The notes: generated from the sequence alone by a model not told the origin. Shown: positions 1 through 9,624, numbered from the stretch's first letter. The stretch: DNA of 33,911 nucleotides from a virus (IMGVR_UViG_3300017917_000386:1-33911), one strand, 5' to 3'. Numbers and translations are program-made.

Positions 1-508
1 CAACCATTTCAGGTTGATCCTGTACAATCTCGCCGAGATCGCCAGACTTTCGGAAAGCAGTGTCTGCTTCTACTGCGTCTACTCTCTTTCCAAACTTATC
101 AAATTCTTCTCTTGCTGTTGCGATATCTTTTGCAACTGCTTCGAAAGAATCTTTTGCTGTATTTACATCTACCTTTGAAACCTTAAGTGCTTCCACTTCG
201 GCTTGCAAAGATTTTACTGTTGATACTAGATCGCTAAAGGCTGATGTTAGAGTGTTCTTGATTTCTGTTATTGACTCTGCAACAACATCATCTGATTTAG
301 ATACTTCTTCAGTTGTTTCAACTGCTGCTACTGCTGGGGCTTCATCGGCCTTTGCAACTTCTTCTGCTACTGGTGCTTCTTCAGCAACAGCAACTTCTGC
401 AACAGGTGCTTCAACTACGGCATCTGCCTCTGGAGCGACCTCAACATTTTCAACTACTGCATCAGTCTTCTCAACGATTTCTGATACTGTTTCTGTTGTT
501 TCTGTCAT
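1..508 (-). CDS. Nested in-frame scaffold protein inside the protease gene (partial)
   Basis: The ATG at 508-506 is codon 252 of the protease frame and is preceded by AAGGAGG at 523-517 with an 8-nt spacer, the best ribosome binding site in this part of the window. Initiation here would make a separate protein beginning MTETTETVSEIVEK, containing only the acidic region and coiled coil and no protease domain. That matches the arrangement in phage lambda, where the Nu3 scaffold is made from an internal start within protease gene C. The match to a consensus Shine-Dalgarno is seen directly; the scaffold role is inferred from composition and position. The end lies beyond the left edge. Confidence 0.6.
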   Translation of the reverse strand, partial: MTETTETVSEIVEKTDAVVENVEVAPEADAVVEAPVAEVAVAEEAPVAEEVAKADEAPAVAAVETTEEVSKSDDVVAESITEIKNTLTSAFSDLVSTVKSLQAEVEALKVSKVDVNTAKDSFEAVAKDIATAREEFDKFGKRVDAVEADTAFRKSGDLGEIVQDQPEMV

Positions 509-1261
509 AGGATTTGCCTCCTTGTTAATCTTAGAAGTATTAATGCCTTTAGCACTATCAACTAAGAACTTTATCATGTTTGTTTTTTCGTTGTCTGTTT
601 TTTCAACGAAACCTATATTCTGCATTGGTTGTCCTGATGTAGGACTTACTGCAGATTCATCTTCTGAAACTATAACGATTCCAGATTCTTTATCATAAAA
701 AACGTTTTCAAGTATAGTTTCATCACCCTTAACAATATCAACTCCGTCAACCTTTTCAACTGACATAATATTTGCAAATTGATTTGCTGGTGAGTCAACA
801 AGACTTAACTCTACTAAATCATACTCTTTAATAATTCTAATTTGAGCATCTGCCTTCTCATCGTAAGCATCATCCCATTTATTCATTCTTCCGCCAATAG
901 AAAAACCAGTATAAGTCCCATCAAGAACTTTTTCCCATGCATCTTGTGCACCTTTTGAAACATATGCAGATACAAATACTCCACTGTAAAACTTCTTTGA
1001 TTCTGGATCAAAATACTTATCTTCTTTGAAAGAAACCATTTTACCAATTGCAGATGGTTGATGCATTTCACGAATGTTTCCACGGAATTTTGCAAATGCT
1101 TTCATTGATGCTTCTGCTGTAACAATATCGTTTTGCTTGTCTAGATTATCCAATGACGCAAAACCAGAAACAATACGTTTCTCTTTATCTACCTTACTAA
1201 AAGGTAGTGAAAGGCGGACATTCTCGCCTTCTGTGTTCCAGTGGGCTTTAGATATAGTCAT
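1..1261 (-). CDS. HK97-type prohead protease with C-terminal scaffold-like region (3' end outside the window)
   Basis: I translated this by hand because it runs off the left edge; about 420 residues are visible. The N-terminal ~170 residues look like the caudovirus prohead maturation protease: a beta-rich start with VSGFASLDNLDKQNDIV, then MHQPSAIGK (with the His of the usual catalytic region), a GFSIGG block and a VELSLVDSPANQ block, all familiar from the S78/XkdF-type protease family. After residue ~175 a linker leads into a long acidic Ala/Glu/Val/Pro-rich stretch (residues ~252-330) and then a predicted coiled coil, the composition expected of a scaffold. It is encoded just downstream of the portal, as usual for head genes, and the major capsid protein is expected past the left edge. 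An in-frame internal start with a perfect Shine-Dalgarno lies at 508 (separate entry). The start is the ATG at 1261-1259. A weak TGTTATAAA lies at 1285-1293. Confidence 0.85.
   Translation of the reverse strand, partial: MTISKAHWNTEGENVRLSLPFSKVDKEKRIVSGFASLDNLDKQNDIVTAEASMKAFAKFRGNIREMHQPSAIGKMVSFKEDKYFDPESKKFYSGVFVSAYVSKGAQDAWEKVLDGTYTGFSIGGRMNKWDDAYDEKADAQIRIIKEYDLVELSLVDSPANQFANIMSVEKVDGVDIVKGDETILENVFYDKESGIVIVSEDESAVSPTSGQPMQNIGFVEKTDNEKTNMIKFLVDSAKGINTSKINKEANPMTETTETVSEIVEKTDAVVENVEVAPEADAVVEAPVAEVAVAEEAPVAEEVAKADEAPAVAAVETTEEVSKSDDVVAESITEIKNTLTSAFSDLVSTVKSLQAEVEALKVSKVDVNTAKDSFEAVAKDIATAREEFDKFGKRVDAVEADTAFRKSGDLGEIVQDQPEMV
517..523 (-). promoter_or_regulatory. Internal ribosome binding site for nested scaffold
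   Basis: The minus strand reads AAGGAGG, 8 nt before an in-frame ATG at 508 and inside the protease reading frame. The surrounding codons (Asn-Lys-Glu-Ala-Asn-Pro-Met) have no need to spell a perfect anti-16S sequence. Confidence 0.65.
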
Positions 1262-1311
1262 ACTAATATATATTATAGACCCCTTTTATAACACTATTGT
1301 TAAAAACAGTG

Positions 1312-2910
1312 CTATTGTGCAGATCTACCCTCTCCCTGAGCATTTCTTCCAGAAATCGTTGCTGGACTGTCAGACTGATTATTATTTCTTTCAGTGTCTC
1401 TCTGTCTATTACCAGCAGAGTTTGCTCTAGCATCAGTAGCCTCTCTTGCTGACATCTGGAATGGTTCATCTCCATTTTCACGTTGTGGCATACCAAGTGT
1501 TTGTCTTGCCTCATTTGGAGTCATTACCTGAGTCTTTACATATCTCTCAATAATCTGAGACTGAGCAATCTCATCTGTCAGTGTCAGTTCGTTAAACTTA
1601 AGTTCAAGTATGTCTGTCTTTTCACGTATAATTTTATTGATTTGTTTTTCAAGTTGTCTCTGTGCTGGTCGTGCAACTTGCTCTTTAAATGTTCTATCTT
1701 GTGATAGGGCTGCTGCAATAGATCCTGAATCCCCGCCAAGTTTTGAGAGTGGTACTTGGTGAGCAACTAAGATATCATCACGGTTCTGCTTGCGATATTC
1801 TTTAAATGACCCATCTTGAATTCCATTTTCAATTGGCTCCATATTAAACTCTACCTTGTTAGTTTCTGTATCTCCTGGAAGCGGAATGTAAAGGGTTCTA
1901 TGATTTTGCCCCTTCATTCCAGTCTGCAAAAATCTAAACATCTTGTCTTCTGCCTCACCAGATAGTTTTGCACCTTTAAGTGTTACAACGTATCTTGGAA
2001 CTGCTTTATTGGAAAAATAATCAATATTGTATTGGGATGCTAGTTGATCACCTTGTAGTGATGTAATTGCAGAAATAATATCTGGAACACCATAAAATGT
2101 ATTTAGTGGAGAATATTGTTTAAAATGAATAATCTCATTTGGACGTGGATCTCCAGTTACTGGGTTTGGATTTGTTGCTCCAAAATTTCTAAAGTAAACA
2201 ACTTTGTTTGCAATGATTTGTACATATCCATCTCTTAATCTACGGATACGCATTGTTGTTGCTGGAATATGTCCAACATATCCAATCTCGCCCTTAGTCG
2301 TTCTACCAATTTCAAGGTATCCATTACCAATTGCCTGAACATCTGTATAAACCTTTTCCATTGTTGCTGTAAAACTATCATCATCATTTAATGTTTCAAG
2401 CCAATCATGCAATTCTATTTTTGCACGTTCAATTCTTTTACGAGCACGATCTGTAGCACCAGAATCTGAAGATGCCTCTAACTTTAACATGGTTCGTGGA
2501 GAAATTTCAAAATCATAGCCTAGTCCAACAATATTTTCTACCTTAGCATCTATTGCTGCGTGATTAGCAAAAGAGGTGTCATAAAAGTTTGCAAGTTCGT
2601 ATACATTCCATGGTGGCGTAATTACATCAAATAGTCCGTATCCATTTCTGTATACTGTTCCTGGATTAATCTCTTTTGATTTAGCCCCACCTAGTCCAAC
2701 GTTAACTGCACGAGAACTTTCCATATATGAATCTGTTGCTTCAACTTTAGAAATTCTAGCAGCACGACGCTTAAAGTTATTATCCAAACCAGAAAAAGAC
2801 TTTAGGTCATCCCAGGTTTTATTAAATGGATCTGACTTCTTAAAGATATCTTCTATGTTTTCAAGTTTATCTACACTGGCACCAATGATGTATTCGTTAT
2901 CTTCTGACAT
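1312..2910 (-). CDS. Phage portal protein (HK97/PBSX type)
   Basis: The 532-residue protein matches the family of portal proteins that form the dodecameric DNA-entry ring at one capsid vertex. Recognisable stretches in order are NFYDTSFANHAAIDAKVENIVG near residue 105, a YTDVQAIGNGYLEIGR block near 185, the NEIIHFKQYSP and YGVPDIISAI region near 255-275 (a hallmark of this family), a basic segment NHRTLYIPLPG, an EYRKQNRDDILVAHQVP block near 380 that corresponds to the wing/stem helices, and a C-terminal region ending in a Gln/Asn-rich disordered tail. The length suits the family. Its start codon overlaps the stop of the upstream small gene (ATGA at 2910), so the two are probably translationally coupled. 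The protease gene follows after about 50 nt. Confidence 0.93.
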   Translation of the reverse strand: MSEDNEYIIGASVDKLENIEDIFKKSDPFNKTWDDLKSFSGLDNNFKRRAARISKVEATDSYMESSRAVNVGLGGAKSKEINPGTVYRNGYGLFDVITPPWNVYELANFYDTSFANHAAIDAKVENIVGLGYDFEISPRTMLKLEASSDSGATDRARKRIERAKIELHDWLETLNDDDSFTATMEKVYTDVQAIGNGYLEIGRTTKGEIGYVGHIPATTMRIRRLRDGYVQIIANKVVYFRNFGATNPNPVTGDPRPNEIIHFKQYSPLNTFYGVPDIISAITSLQGDQLASQYNIDYFSNKAVPRYVVTLKGAKLSGEAEDKMFRFLQTGMKGQNHRTLYIPLPGDTETNKVEFNMEPIENGIQDGSFKEYRKQNRDDILVAHQVPLSKLGGDSGSIAAALSQDRTFKEQVARPAQRQLEKQINKIIREKTDILELKFNELTLTDEIAQSQIIERYVKTQVMTPNEARQTLGMPQRENGDEPFQMSAREATDARANSAGNRQRDTERNNNQSDSPATISGRNAQGEGRSAQ

Positions 2911-3296
2911 TAGTCATCACTTCCATACTTCTTTACAGTTTGTTGTGCAGCATGCCAAGCGCCTAGATCGTTCATTGAAGGAATTAGGCCCTCTCTCAAT
3001 CTTTGCTTTTGTTCTGAATATTCTGCTTCGGAAATTCTAGTTAGACCTGGAACAAATACTGCCTTACCATCTCCTGGATCTCCATGATGCATTGCTACTT
3101 TTCTAAGTTCTGCAATCTTACTAAGATCACCTTTTTCAGAAGGGATATTTAAAACTGATCCTTCACCATCTGTAAACCATTTGCCATCAGCCTTTTTGTA
3201 TACATAAAGACCCCAATCATACATTTTATCAATAACTTGACGTCTTACATTGCCAACAATTGGCTTACCAGTTTTTTTATTTATTAAAGAATCCAT
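2910..3296 (-). CDS. Hypothetical protein coupled to the portal gene
   Basis: The 128-residue protein (beginning MDSLINKKTGKPIVG) is not one I recognise. It is hydrophilic, with no membrane segment, and has a WFTDGEGSVLN block and a helical C-terminus ending in KKYGSDD. The stop overlaps the portal ATG by ATGA, so it is a likely head-assembly or head-packaging accessory. I chose the ATG at 3296 over an upstream GTG at 3302 because neither has a Shine-Dalgarno, while an extended -10 (TGGTATACT, read on minus) ends 7 nt before the ATG. That is the leaderless geometry seen repeatedly in this window. Confidence 0.75.
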   Translation of the reverse strand: MDSLINKKTGKPIVGNVRRQVIDKMYDWGLYVYKKADGKWFTDGEGSVLNIPSEKGDLSKIAELRKVAMHHGDPGDGKAVFVPGLTRISEAEYSEQKQRLREGLIPSMNDLGAWHAAQQTVKKYGSDD

Positions 3297-3303
3297 AACC
3301 ACA

Positions 3304-3312
3304 AGTATACCA
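3304..3312 (-). promoter_or_regulatory. Extended -10 promoter for the portal operon
   Basis: The minus strand reads TGGTATACT, ending 7 nt before the ATG of the 128-aa gene at 3296, which would start transcription at or next to the start codon. No clear -35 is present. It lies in the short gap just after the LamG-like gene and would let head genes be transcribed separately from it. Confidence 0.5.
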
Positions 3313-3314
3313 TA

Positions 3315-6300
3315 TTATACTGGAGTAGTGACATATGATTGCCATGTAGAGTCCTGATATACCTTAATAACATCAGAATCTACCATTAATCCTTCTAGGT
3401 CATCAATAATAATCTTATTAGTTCCAATATATGTCTTATAAATATCAGAAGGATTCGTTCCATATAGGTCTGAAGTTCCAATTACTAGCATTTGGTTCCA
3501 TGTATAACTTAGCCAGTTTTCCCAGTCTTGTGGTATTCCGTCTAGATTCTTAACCTTAGACCATGACTGTAAAATTCTACTTTGGGCCAGTTGAAGGTTG
3601 GTTGCCTGATAGAAAGCAATATTGTTAAATGTGTATGGGCCATTAATGTTCATTGAGCCAAGGAAGTTGTCAAAGTTAAGGTTTTTATCAAACGTAATTC
3701 CGATTGCCGACCATTCTTTTGTTGATACGACTGGTTCTCTAACAAAATTTCCATTGACATAATATGTCAACTCTGTAAATAATTGCTGAGATAGTCTGCT
3801 AATGGCATAGATCTTTCCACGATTTCCTAATGAACTATTTGCTTCAATAAAGAATTCAATGGTATCCCCCTGATAGTTTAACTCAAATAACTTTTGCCTT
3901 GTTGCTGGGAAGTTATATTTATTTGATCTCATCCAAAACTGTAATGCAGAAATTTTAAAGTTTCCAGTTTGACCAGCATTAATTGGAATAGACAATCCTT
4001 TATCTATTGATGGCTCATATTCATTTCTAATTTCAATACCGCTATTTTGCGTCATATATAAATATGGGCTTGAATTCTTGTATATTGCAAATGGATTTTT
4101 ATTTTTTGACTTATAATCATAATAAATTCCACTTTTAACATATGGATATAAATATGTTCCAAAACGAGTTCCAACTTTATTAAACTTATTTCTATCAAAA
4201 GCCTGGGAGGCCAACTGTAACTGTTTAATACTTGTTTGCTTATTTACAGTATTTCTTGTATTGAATTCAAGTCTGTAGACAATTGCCAAATTATTAAAAT
4301 CTTCGTCGCTTGGTGGATAGATGACTGTTCCATCTATTAATTCAAACTTATGGTTTCTCCAGTCTGGATGCTTAGAAAGATCTATAATGCGATTTTCCCC
4401 AACATTGATTGTGGTTGTAAAATTATTAGGAAGCAAGTTTGCTCCATCCAATATGTACTGCATTGTCATATAGGCTTTTACTTCATGAGAGGATATATCA
4501 TATTTTTTATACTTATCTGCATTTTGATTCATATCCTCGTAATTCTGCCATCCAGTATAGTTTTCATTATCTAACTGGTAGTATGTTTTTTGTATTGGTG
4601 CGTCAAATTCTGCGTCAAGTTCTGAGTATACCCATTCTGACGTTGTTTCTTCTAGTATTGGAATACTTGGTGACGGATAGTCTATATTAAACTGAAGAAA
4701 ATCTAAATCGTAATATTCTTTTCCATATTCATCAGTTATATACTTGGCAAAATATGATAGTGGCATATAATCTTCCCAATATGAAGAAATTCCAATATCT
4801 AAGAATAATGAGTTATATTTTTTAGTTGGTAAAAGAGTGTAACTTGCAAGTTTGTCAAAGAAATACTCGTGCTGTGTAGAATCTACTATGCCGTCTATAA
4901 AATTTAAAAATGTTGATGCATTATAATTACTTCCAAACCCAACATTATAAATTTTTCCACCGAAAACAGTGTCACCAGTTTCATCTCCACCAACATACAT
5001 TTTTAAATTACTTGTATTATTAAAGAATGAGTATATATTATTATTTTGTCTTGCTAAATCATCAATCTTAATACCAGCAACATATTTTTGAGCATATGAA
5101 ATTGTTTCTGTATGTAGGACAGTTTCAATATTATTAAAGTTAAATAGATACTTTAATTCTGCATCAACTTTTGCAATTTTTAAATAATCTGAATTTGTAT
5201 TATTATATATCTTTAAAATTGTTTGATTATCTGTATATGATGAATTGAATTGAAATACTGTATAGATCATTTTTACTGGAGTCTGAATTATATCTATTCT
5301 TGGAAAATGGATATAGGCATTTGTGTTATCCCATGTAGAATTTGGTCGTAAAGTAATAAATTGATCTTCTTCATTTTGTGCATTTAGACAATCAGTATAG
5401 AAGTCTGATTCTGTTTTATTATTAAAGTAAAGTGTTGGAAGTGAATATTCTGGAGTTGATAAAGACAGGTTACTAGTTACAAGGTTATCAAAAAATCCTT
5501 GATTCCATAAAGCAAAATCTGGATAAGTATAATCTGATGCATATTCAGAAAATGTATAGTCAATAAAAACCTCATTTCCAGCATATGAGTTATTTATTAA
5601 TTCTGATGACCCAACTCCTTGTCCATAGACAAACCTTCTCTTGGCAACAATTACAGGTACCTTATATGAGTATATTGCCACTGAGTCAATCTCAAATGAT
5701 GGAACTTGTGGGTAACTATAAAATCCAATAAAATCTTGATCTTTTCCATCTTGGTCTAATAATGGAGCAAAATTTGTTAGTGATATATCTATTGGCATTG
5801 ATATAATTTCTTCACCATTCAATATAACTCCCGCAGAATCTTTGCCAATAGTTATTTGCATTAGCATTGGTCTGATCCATTGTCCAATAAAATATGAACT
5901 AAATTTATTTCCAATTACCAATGTTAGATGACCACCTTCAACGTATAATCCATCATTTGAGCCAACTGGTCCAACAATTCGATGAGGTAAAAAGGAGTTG
6001 CAATCAATTCTTGCCCAAAACTCTAAAGTATAATCTTTATATTTTCCAGATTCATTAAACATTCCAAGTCCTGGAATAATATAGGATGGAACTGGGAACA
6101 TTGTTCCTCCATCAATCCCAATATCAACACTTGACCATGGAAGTCCACCATCAATAATTTCACTTGCTTGTGGACTAACTGGACCACCATCTACTATAGA
6201 ATCAATCTGTGTTCTATAATTTGGCAATAATCTAATTACTCCAGATGAACCGTACACGAGTGGAATACTTGTATTCTTTGCAGTAAGCACATTATCTGAA

Positions 6301-7007
6301 ATAATGTAATACCCCTTGTTTATTAAAGACCCATACGAACTTGATTCAATACATTTAATATCAGATATTCCAATACCAATATTGCTTGGAAGTAAGATAG
6401 GATCAGCGCCAAGCGATGTTGTATTAAACTCTTCAGACCATTGACCAACACTTAGACCATTCAAATTAAATATATAATCGGATGGAGTAGATCCAGAATT
6501 ATTTAGTTTAATTTTAATTACAACTTTAAAAGGATTATCTTCGTCTGGTATGTCAAAGGTATTTGATACAAATACCCATCGATCTCTAACTGAAGATGTA
6601 AATCTTTTTATATTTTCAACTACTAGGGATGTTTGAGTATCTATGTATTCATATCCAATTTCAATATAGTCATAGTTATCGCTATTTGAATAGTAGTAGG
6701 TTCCTATGCATAGTGTTCCTAACGCTTCCTGAAGAGATTTTAATGAAACTAAATTTGGAGTTTTTAAGATAATTGTTTCATTGGGAACACCTTCGATAAC
6801 ATTTAAAATACTATCTTTAAATGGTTGAGTATTCATCGTATCTTCGTAATATGAGGATACCCCATCAACGTACCATGATGGCTCAGATATCTCTCTTTGT
6901 GATTCAGTAATAAGGCTTAAATAATCAACCTTATCATCTAATGCCCATAGTGCAAGTGGGTGCTCAGAATAAATCTTCTCTGCATATATATTTGATGGAC
7001 TGGGCAT
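3315..7007 (-). CDS. Very large LamG/concanavalin-like virion protein, candidate adhesin or tail component
   Basis: The 1230-residue protein is rich in Tyr, Asn, Ser and Ile. It contains at least two segments with the look of LamG/concanavalin-A-like jellyroll domains. One, at roughly residues 300-460, has YTLEFWARI, then VGSNDGLYVEGGHLTLVIG, then GVILNGEEI. The other, at roughly 1020-1150, has LQFWMRSNKYNF, FFIEANSSLGNRG, LTYYVNGNF and WSAIGITFDKN. Such domains typically bind glycans or surface polymers. There is no signal peptide or membrane segment. The start is the ATG at 7007 with TAGGAGA upstream. It sits between the portal operon and metabolic/modification genes, in the place of a large tail or fibre protein. 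A tape measure is unlikely because long coiled coils and hydrophobic segments are absent. The domain assignment is from pattern recognition only. Confidence 0.7.
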   Translation of the reverse strand: MPSPSNIYAEKIYSEHPLALWALDDKVDYLSLITESQREISEPSWYVDGVSSYYEDTMNTQPFKDSILNVIEGVPNETIILKTPNLVSLKSLQEALGTLCIGTYYYSNSDNYDYIEIGYEYIDTQTSLVVENIKRFTSSVRDRWVFVSNTFDIPDEDNPFKVVIKIKLNNSGSTPSDYIFNLNGLSVGQWSEEFNTTSLGADPILLPSNIGIGISDIKCIESSSYGSLINKGYYIISDNVLTAKNTSIPLVYGSSGVIRLLPNYRTQIDSIVDGGPVSPQASEIIDGGLPWSSVDIGIDGGTMFPVPSYIIPGLGMFNESGKYKDYTLEFWARIDCNSFLPHRIVGPVGSNDGLYVEGGHLTLVIGNKFSSYFIGQWIRPMLMQITIGKDSAGVILNGEEIISMPIDISLTNFAPLLDQDGKDQDFIGFYSYPQVPSFEIDSVAIYSYKVPVIVAKRRFVYGQGVGSSELINNSYAGNEVFIDYTFSEYASDYTYPDFALWNQGFFDNLVTSNLSLSTPEYSLPTLYFNNKTESDFYTDCLNAQNEEDQFITLRPNSTWDNTNAYIHFPRIDIIQTPVKMIYTVFQFNSSYTDNQTILKIYNNTNSDYLKIAKVDAELKYLFNFNNIETVLHTETISYAQKYVAGIKIDDLARQNNNIYSFFNNTSNLKMYVGGDETGDTVFGGKIYNVGFGSNYNASTFLNFIDGIVDSTQHEYFFDKLASYTLLPTKKYNSLFLDIGISSYWEDYMPLSYFAKYITDEYGKEYYDLDFLQFNIDYPSPSIPILEETTSEWVYSELDAEFDAPIQKTYYQLDNENYTGWQNYEDMNQNADKYKKYDISSHEVKAYMTMQYILDGANLLPNNFTTTINVGENRIIDLSKHPDWRNHKFELIDGTVIYPPSDEDFNNLAIVYRLEFNTRNTVNKQTSIKQLQLASQAFDRNKFNKVGTRFGTYLYPYVKSGIYYDYKSKNKNPFAIYKNSSPYLYMTQNSGIEIRNEYEPSIDKGLSIPINAGQTGNFKISALQFWMRSNKYNFPATRQKLFELNYQGDTIEFFIEANSSLGNRGKIYAISRLSQQLFTELTYYVNGNFVREPVVSTKEWSAIGITFDKNLNFDNFLGSMNINGPYTFNNIAFYQATNLQLAQSRILQSWSKVKNLDGIPQDWENWLSYTWNQMLVIGTSDLYGTNPSDIYKTYIGTNKIIIDDLEGLMVDSDVIKVYQDSTWQSYVTTPV

Positions 7008-7030
7008 ATGTTTCTCCTAGTCCTATTTTA

Positions 7031-7561
7031 TCATACAATGCGGGTAAACCAGCGTGGTGTTGTATATCTAATTCCCTCAGTAATTCCTCTTACACCATGT
7101 ATAAATTTTGGATTGTCTGGAAAAGTCAAAAGATCTCCAGGCTCAGGCTTAAAAGAAATGTTGTACTCTGGAAAATATATGTCTCCACCAACATAATCAT
7201 CGTTTAAATATACAAGGGTTGCAATATCATTTGGTCTTCCTGAATCAAAATGCTCGTGCATTCCATTTCCTGGAACAAACTTTGCGATATGTGTTTTAAA
7301 TGGATAGAACTCTTGGAATGGCCCTGGATAATTCTCAACTACATAGTCATAAACTCTTTTTGCATATGACTGCATCAATTCTAAAATATCTTTGCTATTT
7401 GATTCAATGCCGTGGTATGTATGTACTGTAAACTCTTTTTCTCCATTGCCAAATTCTTTAAAGCAATCCGTGTATTCTTTTGCGTAGTCAGATATGGTTT
7501 TAGCATCTTCCTTAGACATAAAAGATTTTACATACTTAATCTGTGAAATATATTCGTTCAT
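7031..7561 (-). CDS. 2-oxoglutarate/Fe(II) dioxygenase, prolyl-4-hydroxylase-like
   Basis: The 176-residue protein has the complete catalytic signature of the 2OG-Fe(II) oxygenase superfamily: the iron ligands His104 and Asp106 (HEHFD), a YVGGDIYFPEY strand pair, the distal iron ligand His155 (KFIHGV) and Arg165 (IRYTTPRWF), which binds the 2OG carboxylate. This short single-domain form resembles prolyl-4-hydroxylase-type enzymes, which hydroxylate protein side chains using O2 and 2OG. The ATG overlaps the stop of the upstream ribonucleotide reductase (TAATG), so it is coupled to that gene. Given the surrounding fibre genes, a virion protein substrate is plausible. The substrate is unknown. 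Confidence 0.85.
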   Translation of the reverse strand: MNEYISQIKYVKSFMSKEDAKTISDYAKEYTDCFKEFGNGEKEFTVHTYHGIESNSKDILELMQSYAKRVYDYVVENYPGPFQEFYPFKTHIAKFVPGNGMHEHFDSGRPNDIATLVYLNDDYVGGDIYFPEYNISFKPEPGDLLTFPDNPKFIHGVRGITEGIRYTTPRWFTRIV

Positions 7562-9591
7562 TATTTTACCTTAATCTCACAATAATCTGTTGTGCAGTAC
7601 ATCTCTCCCTGCGCTTCAAGATTATCTACTCCATCGTAAATAGCAGAAAAGTCGATATGGCCAATTCTTCCAATATAATAGTCATACTCTTCTTCTGTAA
7701 TCTGAGTATAAGGTTGCTGTGGGTATGTAGTATTTCCCATTGGAAGGAATGAGACGGCCTTTAACTGTCCTTCATACATATGCAATGCAGGAACTATATG
7801 CTTTGACTCTGTCTCTTTATCAAAAGATAGCGTTACAGATACCCCATTATCCGACCAATATTTTTGAGCAGTTGCTGCAAGCGCAATCTTTTCAAAAAGA
7901 GTTACATCTTTTTCAGAACGTGGATGCCCAGACTTAATTGGGAAATATACAACAGATGTATTTGCCGACACTACATCATCTTCAATTTTATACCCTGCTG
8001 CTTTAAATAAATGAAGCATAGGATCAGTATTTCCAAAACGAATTGCACGAAGGAAAAAGTTTCCTCCAGGCCCCCAGTGAACCCCAGGAGTTGCACCAGA
8101 AAGAATTGAAACAGATCCAGATGGCTTAACTGTTGTTACACGAATTGATTCACGAACACAAAGCCATTCTGAATATTGGTGATCATATTTACGAATTGTA
8201 TTATATCCTTCATCCATCCATTCACGAACAATTGGCAATCCGTTTTGATCTGCAAAAGATGCAATACCTGTTAGAGATGTTCCAATTCTTCTATTTCTTT
8301 GCATAATGCCATTTGTTTGTTGCCAATGTGTTGGAACTAGAGTAACTGTCTTTCCATAAAGGTAGGCAAACTTAAGAGTACGCAAAAAGTCTTCCTTGTC
8401 AGTATGACGATTTAAATGTACTTCAACTAAAGTACATAATTCATACGATTCTAATGGCTGCTCTGCACATGGATTAAATCCCATAACTCTATAGTCTTTA
8501 CCATCTGGCGCATCCTTAAGTCTGCCATAATTGCGGGCAACGTCTAACCAAATAAATCCAGGTTCTCCATTATCAGTAATTAAATCTACATAGTCTTCAT
8601 ACTTAGTTCCTACCTCTGCTGAGATAGAGTTATTAGACATCCAAGCCCATCCTGGATTTTCTGAGTCAAAAGAGTTTCTATCTGGAAATACCTCTGCATT
8701 TTTTAGATTAATAAAATCTTCGTCTCCTGCTGCACCCAGTGCAAGTGTTGCAGAGCGACGAACGTTTCCAGAAACAACACAGGTTCCAATAAGATTAACT
8801 ATGTCAACAATAGCCCTAGAATCCAGCGTTTGACCAGCCCTGCTGCCGATTACACGGTCTATCTGATCATGTAACTTGATAAGTGGTGCGGGACCAGAAG
8901 CAACGCCTCCAAAGCCCTTAATTGGTGCTCCCAAAGGTCTAATAAGATCGTAATTAAATTTTTGAATATTTTGATTTGCTCTAAGATATGAGTTAAGTAA
9001 AAGTCTTACAGACTCTACCCAGCCTTCACGAGTATCTGGAATTTCATAAATATTTTCTGGCTCAGTTGGAGCATAGATTTGAAAATTCTTTTCCTGACCA
9101 ACGGTATCAAACCCTACACCTATGCCAAGCATCAATGCGTCCATAACCCATGCAAATAGTGCTCCTGGATCATTCTTATCTAAATCTTTTGTCGAAACCA
9201 TTGCACAATTTTGTAGTGCTGCAGAATTTCTTTTTTCCATTGTCATTGGTGTTCCGAATGCCCACATGCCACGTCCTGGCGGAGTCCACTTAAGATTAAA
9301 CATTCTATCGAATGCTTCTTGTGCTGACTTTTGAGCCTTATAATCATTCCATGGAAGACGGTTTTCTTTAGCATGATTCTTTTGTACTGAGTACATACCC
9401 TCAATTACACGACGACATACTTCATGCCAGCGTTCTTTTGTACCATCTTCTTTCATTCTTGAATATGTTCTGATGAAGGTGATTTCTCCCAAAGAGTTTT
9501 CTCCAGCATCTGCAAATCCGAATGGAGGAGTTGTCTTTACGTACTTCTCTACAAAGTCCTCTGGTAATCTAAAAGAAAAAAAATCTGACAT
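7561..9591 (-). CDS. nrdJ: Class II (adenosylcobalamin-dependent) ribonucleoside-triphosphate reductase, monomeric type
   Basis: The 676-residue enzyme makes deoxyribonucleotides for phage replication using coenzyme B12 and needs no oxygen or metal cofactor. Key residues are visible: Cys129 (LQNCAMV) and Cys386 (ELCTL) form the active-site disulfide pair, and the NPCAEQ loop holds Asn373, the thiyl-radical Cys375 and Glu377. Cys375 and Cys386 are 11 apart, as in the Lactobacillus leichmannii enzyme (408/419). The C-terminal swinging pair Cys666 and Cys671 (CTTDYC) keeps the C-x4-C spacing. It is somewhat shorter than that enzyme (739 aa). I chose the ATG at 9591, with AAAGGTG 7 nt upstream, over an in-frame GTG at 9600. 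It lies among late-type genes rather than with replication genes, and it has its own promoter. Confidence 0.92.
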   Translation of the reverse strand: MSDFFSFRLPEDFVEKYVKTTPPFGFADAGENSLGEITFIRTYSRMKEDGTKERWHEVCRRVIEGMYSVQKNHAKENRLPWNDYKAQKSAQEAFDRMFNLKWTPPGRGMWAFGTPMTMEKRNSAALQNCAMVSTKDLDKNDPGALFAWVMDALMLGIGVGFDTVGQEKNFQIYAPTEPENIYEIPDTREGWVESVRLLLNSYLRANQNIQKFNYDLIRPLGAPIKGFGGVASGPAPLIKLHDQIDRVIGSRAGQTLDSRAIVDIVNLIGTCVVSGNVRRSATLALGAAGDEDFINLKNAEVFPDRNSFDSENPGWAWMSNNSISAEVGTKYEDYVDLITDNGEPGFIWLDVARNYGRLKDAPDGKDYRVMGFNPCAEQPLESYELCTLVEVHLNRHTDKEDFLRTLKFAYLYGKTVTLVPTHWQQTNGIMQRNRRIGTSLTGIASFADQNGLPIVREWMDEGYNTIRKYDHQYSEWLCVRESIRVTTVKPSGSVSILSGATPGVHWGPGGNFFLRAIRFGNTDPMLHLFKAAGYKIEDDVVSANTSVVYFPIKSGHPRSEKDVTLFEKIALAATAQKYWSDNGVSVTLSFDKETESKHIVPALHMYEGQLKAVSFLPMGNTTYPQQPYTQITEEEYDYYIGRIGHIDFSAIYDGVDNLEAQGEMYCTTDYCEIKVK

Positions 9592-9624
9592 ATAAAACAC
9601 CTTTCAAAATTGGAATAGATAGCA

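Noticed and set aside
60-698. Long Ser/Thr-rich open frame on the plus strand
   Set aside because: It is the antisense shadow of the Ala/Glu/Val-rich part of the protease-scaffold gene; no ribosome binding site, and its low complexity mirrors that gene.
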